From assembly GCF_002019645.1 (NCBI RefSeq), contig NZ_KV917374.1, positions 4,228,696 through 4,292,695 on the forward strand: a stretch of 64,000 bases of DNA, read 5' to 3'. The translations under genes were made by a program, and so were the position numbers. Every line of letters begins with the position of its first letter. Position 1 is the first letter of the stretch. Below are positions 45,672 through 55,625 of the stretch, in pieces. This stretch comes from Litchfieldia alkalitelluris (lineage in GTDB: Bacteria > Bacillota > Bacilli > Bacillales > Bacillaceae_L). The notes below the pieces were generated by a model. That model did no database searches and was not told where the DNA came from. It was given only the letters and a program-made list of their open reading frames with translations.

Positions 45672-48600
45672 TTAATTTTCTACTGCTTCTTTACGATTTT
45701 TCTTAAAGATTTTAGATAATACTTCATAAACGATTGGTACAACAATTAGTGTTAATAATGTCGAACTGGTTAAACCACCGATTACTGTAATTCCCAGACC
45801 TTTCGAGATAAGGCCTCCACCACCTGAACCGATAGCTAATGGGATTAACGCTCCAATTGTTGCGATTGCTGTCATTAAAATTGGTCGTAAACGAGTAGCT
45901 CCAGCTTCTAAAATTGCCTCACGCATACCCATTCCGTCATGTTCCATATGAATGATCCGGTCCACAAGTACAATCGCATTAGTAACAACGATACCAATTA
46001 ACATTAATAACCCCATCATGACTGATACTGAAATGGTTTCACCAGCGATTAATAAACCGACGAATGAACCAATTACTGCAAATGGTAATGAGAAGAGGAT
46101 TGAAAAAGGTGCTACCCCTTCACCAAAGGTTACAACTAGGATAAAGTAGACGATCGCAATTGCAGCAAGCATCGCAAGACCAAGTTGTGTAAAGGTCTCA
46201 TTCATATCTGCAGCTACACCAGCAACTCCAATTGTAACGCCTTTTGGTAGATCTAACTCATCAATAGCTTTATCTACTTCAGATGTAGCTTTTGTAATGT
46301 CATCCCCTAGGATTGTTCCTGACACTGTTGCATAGTACTCACCTTTACTTCGTGCAAGTGTATTTAAAGTTGTTCCTTGTTCAACTGTTACAATCTCAGA
46401 AAGCGGAATTGCTGTCCCCATTGCAGTAGGGACTTCCGTTTCTAAGAGTTCATCAATTGATTTTGGTGTATCTTCTTGTTCTTGTTGAACGATTACTTCT
46501 AAGGTATTTCCATCTTTTTCAATCGTTGTTAATATATCTTGTGTTCTAGTTGGACTCAACATCATCACGATTTGACCTGTTGTTAATCCGTATTGTAATA
46601 ATTCATCTTGTTCTACGTTGAAAGTGTATTCTACGTAAGCATCCTCGGCACTGGAAGAGACATCTTCTAATCCTTCATTTTCAGACATCACATTTTCCAC
46701 CATTTTCACAGCTTCATTTAGTTTATCTAATTCTTCACTGTAAAACGTGTAACTAACTTCATTCGTAGGCATTGACATAGCGGCGAAGTTCTGGCTTTTC
46801 CATTCCCCAGTTTGGTTTAAGTTAAAAACATACTCTTCAACTTTTTCACGTACTTCAGGGAAATCATCCATATCGGGATCAAAGATTAGGTACATTAATG
46901 CGCCATCTCCTCCGCCCCCCATCATTGCAGCGGTTGGATCTCCACTTTCCGTGACAGATAACTGTATTATGTCTATATCCTCATTTTTCAAGAGCTTCTC
47001 TTCTACTACTTGAATATTTTTTAATGTGTCCTCTTTTAATTCCCCAGTTCCTGGCGTGTACGTCAAGTACATTACTTTTTCTTCTTCACTTCCCATAAAA
47101 CTAAAACCAATTAATGGAGTTAATGCTAGACTTCCAGCTAGTAAAACAATTGAAATGATTGAAGTAATTATTTTATGATTAAGGGTCCATTCAAGAACAC
47201 CTTTATACCAATTAGCTAATCTACCAACCTCTTTATGGCTACTTTCTGTTTTTGGACTATACAACTTTTTCTTAAATAAGAAGTGTGATAATGCAGGAAC
47301 GATTGTCACTGCAACAATTAATGATGCGCCAAGTGCAAACGTCATAGTTAATGCAAACGGAGTAAATAGCTCTCCTACCATTCCTCCAACAAAAATTAGT
47401 GGTGCAAATACTGCAACCGTTACTAAGGTTGATGAAAGAATGGGCTTGAACATTTCAATTGTCGCTTCGCGAACTAATGCACGTCCTGTTAATTTTTCTT
47501 CTTTTAAATGTATACGTCGGTAGATGTTTTCAACAACTACAATTGAATCGTCAATGACCCGTCCAATTGCAACCGTAATCGCACCTAAAGTCATAATATT
47601 TAATGTGATCCCCATCCAATTCAATAACAACAAAGCCATGAAAATGGAAACTGGGATGGATACAATTGATATAATCGTAGATTTAAAATCTCGTAAGAAA
47701 AGTAGAATGATTAATATAGCAATTAATCCTCCGAATAATGCCTTTTCAATCATTGTTTTAACAGACTCTTCAATCGGAGCACCTTGATCAACTGTCACGT
47801 CAATGATTAGATCATCAATATTCGCTTGTTCCTCTGCGATTAATTCTTTCACATCATCTACAACGCTAACTGTGTTTGCTTGTTGGCCTTTTACAATTTG
47901 AATCGCAATTGCATCTTTTCCATTTGTCCGTGATACAGACTGTACTTTCCCTACAACTTCTATCTTTGCAATTTCACCTAGTTCCACAAATGGAGTAGGA
48001 TTTGTTTCAGTTGGTGTGACAGGAATAAGCATTTTCTCTAATTCATCAGCTGTCATAAATTTACCATCAACTGAGACGGCTTGTTCGCCTTCTTCAAACT
48101 CATATAAACCTAAAGAAACAGCCATATCGCTCGCTTGAATCATTTGCTTTACTGTATCTGCAGTTAGTCCAAGTTCAGCCATTTTCACTTCATCATAAGT
48201 AAGCTCAACTTCTTCAATATGTTGACCTGTGATGGCGGCAGATGCAACACCTTCTATTTTCTCAATTTTAGGTAAAAGGATTTCTTCTACTGTTGAGGTT
48301 AATTCTACAATATCCTCAGCTTCACTACTTACACTTAATGCTACTATTGGCATCATGTTCATGCTAATTGCAGTGATAACTGGCTCCTGAGCCCCCTCTG
48401 GTAAGGATACTGCTTCTAAAGCAGATTGCAATGACCGCTTGGCCTCGTCCATATCTTCTCCAAACTCATATTCAACTTGAATATTCGACATGTTTGAATA
48501 TGAATTTGAGTAAACTGATTTAACACCATCGAGACCTTCAACTGCCTTCTCTATCGGAACCGAGACATCCTCCATTACTTGTTCAGGAGTAGCACCTGGA

Positions 48601-48737
48601 TACACGTCCATAACCATTAAATAAGGAATTGAGATATTAGGAATCGTTTCCATGCTCATTCGTGTACCTGAGTATATACCTGTTACCGTTATGATAATGG
48701 TAAGTAACCATACTGCTAGTTTATTTTTAAGACACAA
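45672..48737 (-). CDS. RND efflux transporter (SwrC/YerP-like), 5' end probably frameshifted
   Basis: The 1021-residue frame is an AcrB-type pump with the two large extracytoplasmic loops and 12 helices. The proton-relay Asp pair is in GRVIDDSIVVVENIYR, and the second half has LLMLIGIVVTNAIVLVDRII. The N-terminus KNKLAVWLLTIIITVTGIYS matches SwrC, but the usual start is encoded in another frame just upstream (GTG at 48754: MKGLVNCVLKN). A poly-A of five instead of six near 48727 separates the frames. The present frame starts at a TTG right after a TAA. A few N-terminal residues may be lost, or the sequence has a one-base error. Confidence 0.87.
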   Translation of the reverse strand: MCLKNKLAVWLLTIIITVTGIYSGTRMSMETIPNISIPYLMVMDVYPGATPEQVMEDVSVPIEKAVEGLDGVKSVYSNSYSNMSNIQVEYEFGEDMDEAKRSLQSALEAVSLPEGAQEPVITAISMNMMPIVALSVSSEAEDIVELTSTVEEILLPKIEKIEGVASAAITGQHIEEVELTYDEVKMAELGLTADTVKQMIQASDMAVSLGLYEFEEGEQAVSVDGKFMTADELEKMLIPVTPTETNPTPFVELGEIAKIEVVGKVQSVSRTNGKDAIAIQIVKGQQANTVSVVDDVKELIAEEQANIDDLIIDVTVDQGAPIEESVKTMIEKALFGGLIAILIILLFLRDFKSTIISIVSIPVSIFMALLLLNWMGITLNIMTLGAITVAIGRVIDDSIVVVENIYRRIHLKEEKLTGRALVREATIEMFKPILSSTLVTVAVFAPLIFVGGMVGELFTPFALTMTFALGASLIVAVTIVPALSHFLFKKKLYSPKTESSHKEVGRLANWYKGVLEWTLNHKIITSIISIVLLAGSLALTPLIGFSFMGSEEEKVMYLTYTPGTGELKEDTLKNIQVVEEKLLKNEDIDIIQLSVTESGDPTAAMMGGGGDGALMYLIFDPDMDDFPEVREKVEEYVFNLNQTGEWKSQNFAAMSMPTNEVSYTFYSEELDKLNEAVKMVENVMSENEGLEDVSSSAEDAYVEYTFNVEQDELLQYGLTTGQIVMMLSPTRTQDILTTIEKDGNTLEVIVQQEQEDTPKSIDELLETEVPTAMGTAIPLSEIVTVEQGTTLNTLARSKGEYYATVSGTILGDDITKATSEVDKAIDELDLPKGVTIGVAGVAADMNETFTQLGLAMLAAIAIVYFILVVTFGEGVAPFSILFSLPFAVIGSFVGLLIAGETISVSVMMGLLMLIGIVVTNAIVLVDRIIHMEHDGMGMREAILEAGATRLRPILMTAIATIGALIPLAIGSGGGGLISKGLGITVIGGLTSSTLLTLIVVPIVYEVLSKIFKKNRKEAVEN

Positions 48738-48802
48738 TTAACTAAACCTTTCACTTTTACACCCACCCTTAAATTGACTTATAAGCTCATTAATTTATAT
48801 TA

Positions 48803-48818
48803 ATGACCAGTCAGTCAT
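48803..48818. promoter_or_regulatory. TetR-type operator-like palindrome 1
   Basis: ATGACCAGTCAGTCAT is an imperfect inverted repeat 66 nt upstream of the RND gene. Its reverse complement fits TGACYGACYRGTCA, the form seen again at 48939. TetR-family repressors of efflux pumps bind such sites. Confidence 0.6.
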
Positions 48819-48938
48819 TTGTCAACAAGATGATTTCTATATTTTTTTTTATACAGTGAATGCAACATTATTTTTAACTAATCCATAAGATAACAATGAT
48901 AGGACTTTACAAATGATATAAATAATCTCCCATTATAC

Positions 48939-48952
48939 TGACCGACCAGTCA
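48939..48952. promoter_or_regulatory. TetR-type operator-like palindrome 2
   Basis: TGACCGACCAGTCA matches the same consensus as the first palindrome, 120 bp away. It overlaps the 3' end of a truncated gene. No tetR gene remains nearby. Confidence 0.6.
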
Positions 48953-49190
48953 CAACACATCAAAAAAATGTGAAAGATTGTTCGTTAGCTGTTCAAGTGG
49001 GACATGACAGGCTGCAGTAACGATTCCAAGTTCATCTAATAGTGATTTAATATTTTTGACATCTAATCCCCCAAACCCAGCAAATTCCACACCCTCATAA
49101 CCAAGTTCTGCCACTCGCCTTAATGTACTTAAGAAGTCCTTTTCTGACTCTTCCCGTAATGTATTCATTTGTATAGCTACTGGTTTTTGT
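48950..49190 (-). pseudogene. Sugar phosphate isomerase/epimerase, N-terminal fragment
   Basis: From about 49190 the reverse strand reads MTK then, after one extra A, PVAIQMNTLREESEKDFLST and VAELGYEGVEFAGFGGLDVK, the start of an AP-endonuclease-2-type TIM-barrel isomerase. It stops after about 80 residues (FFDVL) where the family runs to about 250. A deletion joined it to the RND promoter region, so two lesions are present. Confidence 0.75.
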
Positions 49191-49518
49191 CATTTAAATT
49201 ACATCACTTTATAAAAATAATATAACGATGGTCACCCGACAAGTTTTCCAAATTTAATTTTAAATAAGAGGTTAATTGGACAAAAAACTATCAAATATTT
49301 TTCCTTCCAAGTGGATTAACTATAAAAAATGAATTGAACTACTTTCCAACAGAATGTTTCCGAGTGATACATAGGATTATAGTATGAATAATTAGATAGA
49401 AAAAGAAGGGAATAATGTATGATAGAGAACGGTTAGTCATTAACTAAGGATTAATTGTTGAAGAAACGAGTATATATATTTAGATTTTACATAGTTAGTT
49501 TTTTAACGAGTTACAATG
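49191..49518. other. AT-rich intergenic DNA
   Basis: No coding frame or structure is supported here apart from the terminator that begins at 49519. Confidence 0.45.
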
Positions 49519-49547
49519 TAAAGGAGTCAACCAAGTTGACTCCTTTA
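49519..49547 (-). terminator. Terminator of the azoreductase gene
   Basis: TAAAGGAGTCAA pairs with TTGACTCCTTTA across 4 nt, just past the stop at 49552. Confidence 0.8.
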
Positions 49548-49551
49548 CACA

Positions 49552-50187
49552 CTAAAATGTCTGTGCTAGATCCTTCGCTCTCGCTATTGCATTTTCCTTA
49601 ATTTCTTGGGCTTTATCTGGCATCGCTGCATGTCCCTCAACAAACAATCCTTCAAATGAAGGGACACCATAAAATTGCATTAAAATATTTAAATAACGAT
49701 GTCCCATTTCCATTGCTGCTGCAGGTCCCTCCGAATAGATTCCTCCACGGGCTTGAATATGTAATGCTTTTTTCTCAGTTAACAACCCAACTGGTCCAGT
49801 TTCAGTATATTTAAAAGTTTTCCCTGCGACTGAAACCGCATCAATGTATGCCTTCATTACTGGGGGAAATGAAAAATTCCATAAAGGTGTGACGAAAATG
49901 TATTTATCGCCATTGATAAATTGCTCACAAAGCTCTGTTAAACGACCTACCTTTGCTTTTTCTTCTGATGAAAGTTCATCGAAACCTTTTCCCGTTTGAA
50001 GTTTCCCCCACCCATTAAAAACATCTACATCGATTTGCGGGATATTCTCTTTGTACAAATCTATTTCCACAATCTCGTCGCTTGGATTCACTTCTTTATA
50101 TTTCGTAATAAATGCTTTCCCCACTGCCATACTATAAGATTGAGTATCATCATGAGGATGAGCTGTAATATAAAGTACTCTCGCCAT
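49552..50187 (-). CDS. azoR: FMN-dependent NADH-azoreductase
   Basis: The 211-residue protein has the flavodoxin-like fold of Azo[21 protein letters not shown] (FMN phosphate loop), [20 protein letters not shown] and [20 protein letters not shown]. It matches Bacillus AzoR1/AzoR2 (YocJ, YvaB) in length. It should reduce azo dyes and quinones with NADH, a defence against thiol-reactive quinones. AAAGGA precedes the ATG. It is a single gene with its own terminator. Confidence 0.92.
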   Translation of the reverse strand: MARVLYITAHPHDDTQSYSMAVGKAFITKYKEVNPSDEIVEIDLYKENIPQIDVDVFNGWGKLQTGKGFDELSSEEKAKVGRLTELCEQFINGDKYIFVTPLWNFSFPPVMKAYIDAVSVAGKTFKYTETGPVGLLTEKKALHIQARGGIYSEGPAAAMEMGHRYLNILMQFYGVPSFEGLFVEGHAAMPDKAQEIKENAIARAKDLAQTF

Positions 50188-50373
50188 TCTTAACCATTCC
50201 TTTCGTTTATTCAGATTTATCCTTTTTATTTTGGTTTAAAACGCAAGAGATTATTCTGCCATTGAAGTTCAAAAAGATTTTAACCGCAAATTATAGTCAA
50301 TAAAAAAAGGCTGTTCCATTCAAGCTCTTTAAAACGAGCTTTTTGGGACATCCCTTAAAATTACAAGTTCATT

Positions 50374-50517
50374 TTATTCAGTGGGTCCCATTACATGAGG
50401 ATTTCCACTAATATTTTTTCTCATTTCATCTGTTAAAATAAATGGCTCACTAGCTGTGTTTTCTTCTGTCACAGCATTATGCATACTGCCGTCAAAATGA
50501 AGTGGCTTATTTTCCAT
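50374..50517 (-). CDS. Small hypothetical protein, 47 aa
   Basis: A short frame encodes MENKPLHFDGSMHNAVTEEN, then TASEPFILTDEMRKNISGNP and HVMGPTE. GGAGGTGATATACAT precedes the ATG, an excellent ribosome site. An inverted-repeat tail follows at about 50300-50350 (AGCTCTTTAAAACGAGCT region). It is unrecognised but well supported as a translated gene. Confidence 0.65.
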   Translation of the reverse strand: MENKPLHFDGSMHNAVTEENTASEPFILTDEMRKNISGNPHVMGPTE

Positions 50518-50665
50518 ATGTATATCACCTCCAAATTCTTTGGATTAGTATATACAACTATTTTACTATTTATTTACGTTATAGACTATATTTTTAGTAA
50601 TATTTGCTTTCACTGTACTTAAGATCCATATAACATATCAGACTAATTTCTTTAATACAAAAATA

Positions 50666-50695
50666 CAGCCTTCTATATGATTGAAGAAGGCTGCT
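50666..50695 (-). terminator. Terminator overlapping the histidine kinase stop codon
   Basis: AGCCTTCT and AGAAGGCT pair; the kinase TAG at 50673 lies inside the 3' arm. On the reverse strand the stem is followed by ATTTTTGTATT. Confidence 0.75.
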
Positions 50696-52202
50696 GATTT
50701 ATTGGTAATTTGATTGTAAATGTTGTTCCTTTTCCAACCGTACTATTGACAGTAATTTCTCCCTTATGGTTTTCAATTATTTTATAACTTGTTAATAACC
50801 CTAAGCCTGTGCCTTTTTCTTTTGTTGAATAAAAAGGTTCGCCAATTCTATGTAATCGTTCCTTTGGAATACCTGGACCAGTATCTTCTACAGTAATTAT
50901 TGCTTGTCCATGCATTGTAGTTATTTTTATTGTGATTGCACCTTTATCCATGATTTCGATCGCATTTTTAACTAAATTAATAAATACCTGTTTGATTTTC
51001 GTTTTGTCGCAAACAATTCCTAAGTAGGACTCCTTAAAAACTGTTTTTATTTCGATACTTTTCATAATAGCTTGTGTTTCTAGAAGCACTTTGACTTCAT
51101 GTATAATATCTACTAAATTTCTTTCAGAGTGAGTCTTTGTCTGTGGCTTTGCCAACATTAACAATTCACTTGATATCTCTTCAATTCTCGATAATTCACT
51201 ATCGATGATATTAAAATATTCATCTTTCTTATCAGATACTTTAATCAATTGAAAAAAGCCTTTAATAGCTGTTAGTGGATTTCGAATTTCATGCGAGATT
51301 CCTGCAGCTAATTGTCCTGCAAGATTTAACTTTTCCGATTTTAACATCAATTCCTCAGATTTTTTTTGTTCTGTCACATCCTTAAACGTAACAACTACTC
51401 CAACAATATTCTCATTCTCAACTATTGCATTTGCAGTATATTCAACAGGAAATTGATCACCATTTTGCCTCAGAAAAAATTCGTCATATTGAGTTCTACT
51501 TTTCCCATCTTTGATTGTGGAAAACATATCAGTATGTTCCTTTGCTGTTCCTCTAAGAAATGTGGTGAACGGACTTACACCTAATAGTTCCTTCTCAGAA
51601 TAATCAACAAGTTTCAGCGTAGATGGATTGCAAAAGGTGATGTTACCAACCAAATCCAAACCAAAAACACCTTCTGAAAGTGAGTCTAGAATTAATTGAT
51701 TTTCTTTATATAATCTTTCAAAGTCATATTCTGCAAGGTTTTTATTGTTTTCCAATTCGATCACATATGTAAAAAAAGTAGACATCGTTTGAAGCAATTG
51801 CACATCTGCATCACTGAATGAATATTTATTTTTATCAAAACAACAAAGATTCCCAAATAATTCTCCATTATTTAAGAAAATCGGAACTCCCAGAAAACTG
51901 TTAATCTTAAAGTTTTGAGTAATATCCATATTGCGAGTAGCCGGATGTTCCATTGCATCCTTTATTATTAGTGGTTCACGACCACTTTGGAATAAGAGGT
52001 GTCAATAAGCGTCATATACGGAAAGTGTAACCCCTGAACTAGCAATCGTTTCAGTTCGATTAAACACACTTATAAAATAACTGTTGCTTTGATTTATACT
52101 TGTAATACAAAACGTATTAACATTAATAAATTTTTCAACTAGGTTTAAAATATAACTACCTGATTCCTCCAGATTACTATATATCATAGTTTCATTTTTC
52201 AA
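50673..52202 (-). pseudogene. GAF-PAS sensor histidine kinase with one in-frame TGA
   Basis: The frame opens at TTG 52202 (GGAGG upstream) with LKNETMIYSNLEESGSYILN, reads the GAF domain to SVYDAY, meets TGA at 52002-52004, and continues in the same frame as HLLFQSGREPLIIKDAMEHP, then PAS (LDSLSEGVFGLDLVGNITFC), HisKA (GISHEIRNPLTAIKGFFQLI) and HATPase (NLVKNAIEIM, DTGPGIP, GTGLGL). GAF proteins usually have Cys after the Tyr, so TGC/TGT has become TGA. The later part, from an ATG at 51953, keeps a partial GAF, PAS and kinase. No response regulator lies beside it. Confidence 0.82.
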
Positions 52203-52342
52203 ATTCACACCCCCTCCATCTAACATAACATAATGGGTGCTTTAACTAAAAGAATTAGTCCAAGTATTAACGCTATAGTAATCATATTATTACACAATGT
52301 AAAAACGGTAACCTAACTACTTTTAATCTTGATGAAAAGACT

Positions 52343-53029
52343 TTAATTAGTATCTTCAAACCTATCAATAAACAATCCCTCATTAGGCTTATAGTCTGCA
52401 AATAACACATCTTTATAGCTATTAATCGATTTTGCCTTTAGCTCTCCTTCAAACCATTCTGGATCTTTATTAATGACTTTTAAATTATCCCATAGCACTT
52501 CTCCATCAATGATTAAAGTTATCGGTAGAACGACAGAATTTAACGGTAATTTCAAGTCTGATACTGTAGGAGAAGCAAACCGAGACTTCTTCATTACACT
52601 TAATTGACCATCTGTTTCTAATATGGCATACTCCACTTCTCTGATTGAAAATGAATCTTTAGTACGCAAAAGATGCTGAAGTTGATTAATATCAAGCTTA
52701 GCTTTCTTTAGTGCCTCTCTTTGAATTTTCCCTTGTCGAATGACGATCGAGGGATCCCCTTCTAACAATTTCCTTGTACTCTTGAATTTTTGCGAAATAA
52801 TTTCTGTACAATAAATTAAGATAAACCAAATGAACAATCCAAATAATAGATGGTGGACCTTAACATCTGAATCAAACACCGCACTTCCAACTAATTCTCC
52901 TAACAGGATAGCAGCAATAAAATCAAAAGGTGTTAATTGTGATATTGTTCCTTTTCCTAATAATTTTGTAATTATAAAAAGACCAAGATATCCAATCGCC
53001 AGTTCAATAGCAATCGTTGTAAAACTCAT
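52343..53029 (-). CDS. DUF421 (YetF-like) membrane protein
   Basis: The 228-residue protein has three N-terminal helices (IAIELAIGYLGLFIITKLLG, the conserved LTPFDFIAAILLGELVGSAV, and a third) followed by the soluble DUF421 domain: LEGDPSIVIRQGKIQREALKK, then REVEYAILETDGQLSVMKKS. The domain contains GEVLWDNLKVINKDPEW. B. subtilis has several such proteins of uncertain role, some found in spores. Start is uncertain between GTG 53038 and ATG 53029. A second, more diverged DUF421 gene lies at 57251. Confidence 0.87.
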   Translation of the reverse strand: MSFTTIAIELAIGYLGLFIITKLLGKGTISQLTPFDFIAAILLGELVGSAVFDSDVKVHHLLFGLFIWFILIYCTEIISQKFKSTRKLLEGDPSIVIRQGKIQREALKKAKLDINQLQHLLRTKDSFSIREVEYAILETDGQLSVMKKSRFASPTVSDLKLPLNSVVLPITLIIDGEVLWDNLKVINKDPEWFEGELKAKSINSYKDVLFADYKPNEGLFIDRFEDTN

Positions 53030-53153
53030 CTCTCTCACCCACTTACATTAAAATACTTCTAAAGTTATTAACAATTTTCTATAAATTTATACATTCCATA
53101 GAAGCTTTTAAACTACCATTTACATAAAGTAGGTTATATGGATAATCACAATA

Positions 53154-53190
53154 AAAAAAAGTTGCCGAGTCAATACTCAACAACTTTTTT
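53154..53190 (-). terminator. Terminator of the LTA synthase gene
   Basis: AAGTTG..GAGT and ACTC..CAACTT pair with small internal mismatches; A- and T-runs flank both sides. Confidence 0.75.
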
Positions 53191-53201
53191 TTGTTTAGTT
53201 A

Positions 53202-55157
53202 TTAATTATCATATCCATTTGAAACTGACTCTGATGCATCTTTAGTATAATTGAATTGTGATCGATCTACCGGAATAAAATCTTTAGGAGTATAAAAACG
53301 TAAAAGATCTCCCTCCACAAGACGATCTGAGAAGCTTAGCTTCATTTCAACGATTGCCTTTAACTGCATAGTTTTTTCCGATTCTTCGATTTCTAAACCA
53401 GTTTTAGAGTCGTAGTATTTACCACCTGTATATGTTACTTCAGGTCCAACAAAATCACCATTCCTAAAAGGAATTAGTTCATCATGTTTTTCAGATAATA
53501 AATCTGTCCCAAATTGTACATAATGCTTTGTATCTACGCCTAACAGATGTAACAGTGTAGGAAGTAAATCAATTTGCCCAGCATATTGATGCATCGTGCC
53601 TCCCTCTATTCCAGGAACACGAATAAATAATGGTACACGTTGTAAGCCAGCACTTTCAAATTCTGTAATCTCTTTGTTTAAAACTTTGGACATAGCTTCA
53701 TTATGATTTCCTGAAATACCATAATGATCACCGTACATAATTATCACTGAATTATCATACAAGCCAGCTGTCTTAAGATAATCAAAGAACTCTTTTAAAG
53801 CCTCATCCGCATAACGTGCCGTCTGAAAATAGTTATCTACAGACTTATCACCAGTTGTATGTGGAGCAATAGTTGCTTCTTCTTGATCCATTGTATAAGG
53901 ATAATGGTGTGAAACGGTCATAAATTTTGTATAAAATGGCTGTGGTAAAGATTCAAGCATAGAAGCTGATTGTTCAAAAAATGGTTTATCGTTCAAACCA
54001 TAATCTGCGAGGTCCTCAGGATTCATCATATAATAACTTGAATCAAAAAAAGCATCATACCCAAATGATTTATAAATTTCATCACGATTCCAGAATGTTC
54101 CATTATTCCCGTGAAACACTGCTGAAGTGTACCCTTTTTGTCCTAAGATCGCAGGAGCCGCTTGATACGTATTTAACCCCTTTGTTGAAAATGCAGAACC
54201 CTGTGGTAAACCATACAAAGAGTTTTCTATAATAAACTCAGCATCTGCTGTTTTCCCTTGTGCAGTTTGATGGAAAAAGTTATCAAAGTACATCGTATTT
54301 TCTTCTTCTGTTAAGGAATTTAAAAACGGTGTAACTTCCTCACCATGAAGTTTATAATCAATTAGGAAATTTTGAATGGATTCAAGATGAATATAAATCA
54401 CATTCATTCCTTCCGCTGCTCCAAAGTATTCTAGATTTGGTCGTGCATATTCTGTTCTAGTATAGTTAATGACTTCAGTAATATCACTACTATCTGCCAT
54501 TGCACGTTTTGCAGAAGCTTTCGTACTTTGAACTGCATCATAGATTGTGTAGTTATACATACCCAGATACTTCACAATATAATTACGGTCAAAGGTTCTA
54601 GTTAATAGCTGTGGACGATCAATTTCTGCTAACCCTAAGTTAATTAACATAATAATCATCGCTGCAATTAAATTTCTGTTTACCCTTTTTCTATTAATTT
54701 GTAATAAAGTATCTTTTTTACTAATCACTACAGCTAAAATAAGTAATACCATTGTATCCAAAAACAATAAAACATCATTAGGCTTTAACAATGATGTTAT
54801 ACTTCCACTCACATCGCCAAAATTTTGCGTTTGAGTTAATGTTGGTAGTGTTAGAAAATCACTAAAGAAACGGTAATAAACCGCATTTGCAAACAACAAC
54901 ATGCTCAAAATTATATTAATAGCAATAAGCCATATATATTTTCTTTTTCCTTTTGCAAATAACGCTAACCCAAGGAAAAATAAAGAAGATCCTAGTGGAT
55001 TGAGAAACAATAGAAAATGTTGATACGCATTTTCTAAGCCCAAATTAAACTGATTAAGCTGCACAACATATGTTTTTAACCACAACAAAATAACAGCTAA
55101 GTAGAAAAGGCTCATAAAATTATTTTTAAATCTAATTTTGCCAAACAAAGTCTTCAT
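53202..55157 (-). CDS. Lipoteichoic acid synthase (LtaS family)
   Basis: The 651-residue protein has five N-terminal helices and an extracellular sulfatase-like domain. Visible are IHLESIQNFLID with the metal Glu (about 259), the catalytic Thr303 in AQGKTADAEF, VFHGNNGTFWNRDEIYKSFG, and MYGDHYGISGNHNE with the metal Asp-His. These residues define LtaS, which polymerises glycerol phosphate from phosphatidylglycerol. B. subtilis has four paralogues (LtaS, YfnI, YqgS, YvgJ); I cannot tell which this is. GAGAGGTG precedes the ATG at 55157. Confidence 0.92.
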   Translation of the reverse strand: MKTLFGKIRFKNNFMSLFYLAVILLWLKTYVVQLNQFNLGLENAYQHFLLFLNPLGSSLFFLGLALFAKGKRKYIWLIAINIILSMLLFANAVYYRFFSDFLTLPTLTQTQNFGDVSGSITSLLKPNDVLLFLDTMVLLILAVVISKKDTLLQINRKRVNRNLIAAMIIMLINLGLAEIDRPQLLTRTFDRNYIVKYLGMYNYTIYDAVQSTKASAKRAMADSSDITEVINYTRTEYARPNLEYFGAAEGMNVIYIHLESIQNFLIDYKLHGEEVTPFLNSLTEEENTMYFDNFFHQTAQGKTADAEFIIENSLYGLPQGSAFSTKGLNTYQAAPAILGQKGYTSAVFHGNNGTFWNRDEIYKSFGYDAFFDSSYYMMNPEDLADYGLNDKPFFEQSASMLESLPQPFYTKFMTVSHHYPYTMDQEEATIAPHTTGDKSVDNYFQTARYADEALKEFFDYLKTAGLYDNSVIIMYGDHYGISGNHNEAMSKVLNKEITEFESAGLQRVPLFIRVPGIEGGTMHQYAGQIDLLPTLLHLLGVDTKHYVQFGTDLLSEKHDELIPFRNGDFVGPEVTYTGGKYYDSKTGLEIEESEKTMQLKAIVEMKLSFSDRLVEGDLLRFYTPKDFIPVDRSQFNYTKDASESVSNGYDN

Positions 55158-55370
55158 AATTTTTTCACCTCTCCAAGTATCTTTCATTTAACCAATCTAT
55201 AATTTTAATAAACATTAATTATATAAAATGCGGATATTTATCGCCACTAACAAGAAAAATTAACGACTAAATAGATATTACAACTTTCTACGAAAAAGTC
55301 AATAAGCGATTTAATCAATTAGCAAAACCACAAATTGTCCTTCGAAAAATTTTAAATGGGTTGTGTCCTG

Positions 55371-55600
55371 TCATGTTGATTTCACTGTGATTTAATTTAA
55401 ACGGAAAAATTCCACTTAAATTGGGAAATACCAACATTCCCCTAAAAAAAACAGGAGTTTTTCCGCTTTTATGAACCGAATCTATAGCTTTAGTCATATA
55501 TTAGATAAGTTAACCGGAATTTCTCGCCTATGAGTTCCTATAACTACACGATAAATACCACAGTAACAATACCTGTGGTATTCCAAAACTTGATACTTAT
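55371..55600. repeat. Dispersed repeat D, copy 2, with CCACAG hairpin
   Basis: Same layout as 11865-12184: TTGATTTCACTGTGATTTAA, then AACGGAAAAATTCCACTTAA, TGGGAAATACCAACATTCCC, a CCGGAATTTCTCGCC stretch, and CTATGAGTTCCTATAACTA, then the hairpin ATACCACAG with CTGTGGTAT. Spacing and several 12-18 nt runs are shared. It is not coding. Confidence 0.7.
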
Positions 55601-55625
55601 GTTTTAAAAAAGCCTAGGAACATAC

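Noticed and set aside
52002-52004. TGA as selenocysteine codon in the histidine kinase
   Set aside because: No selenocysteine insertion structure or sel genes are visible, and other disrupted genes nearby also carry TAA and TAG stops.
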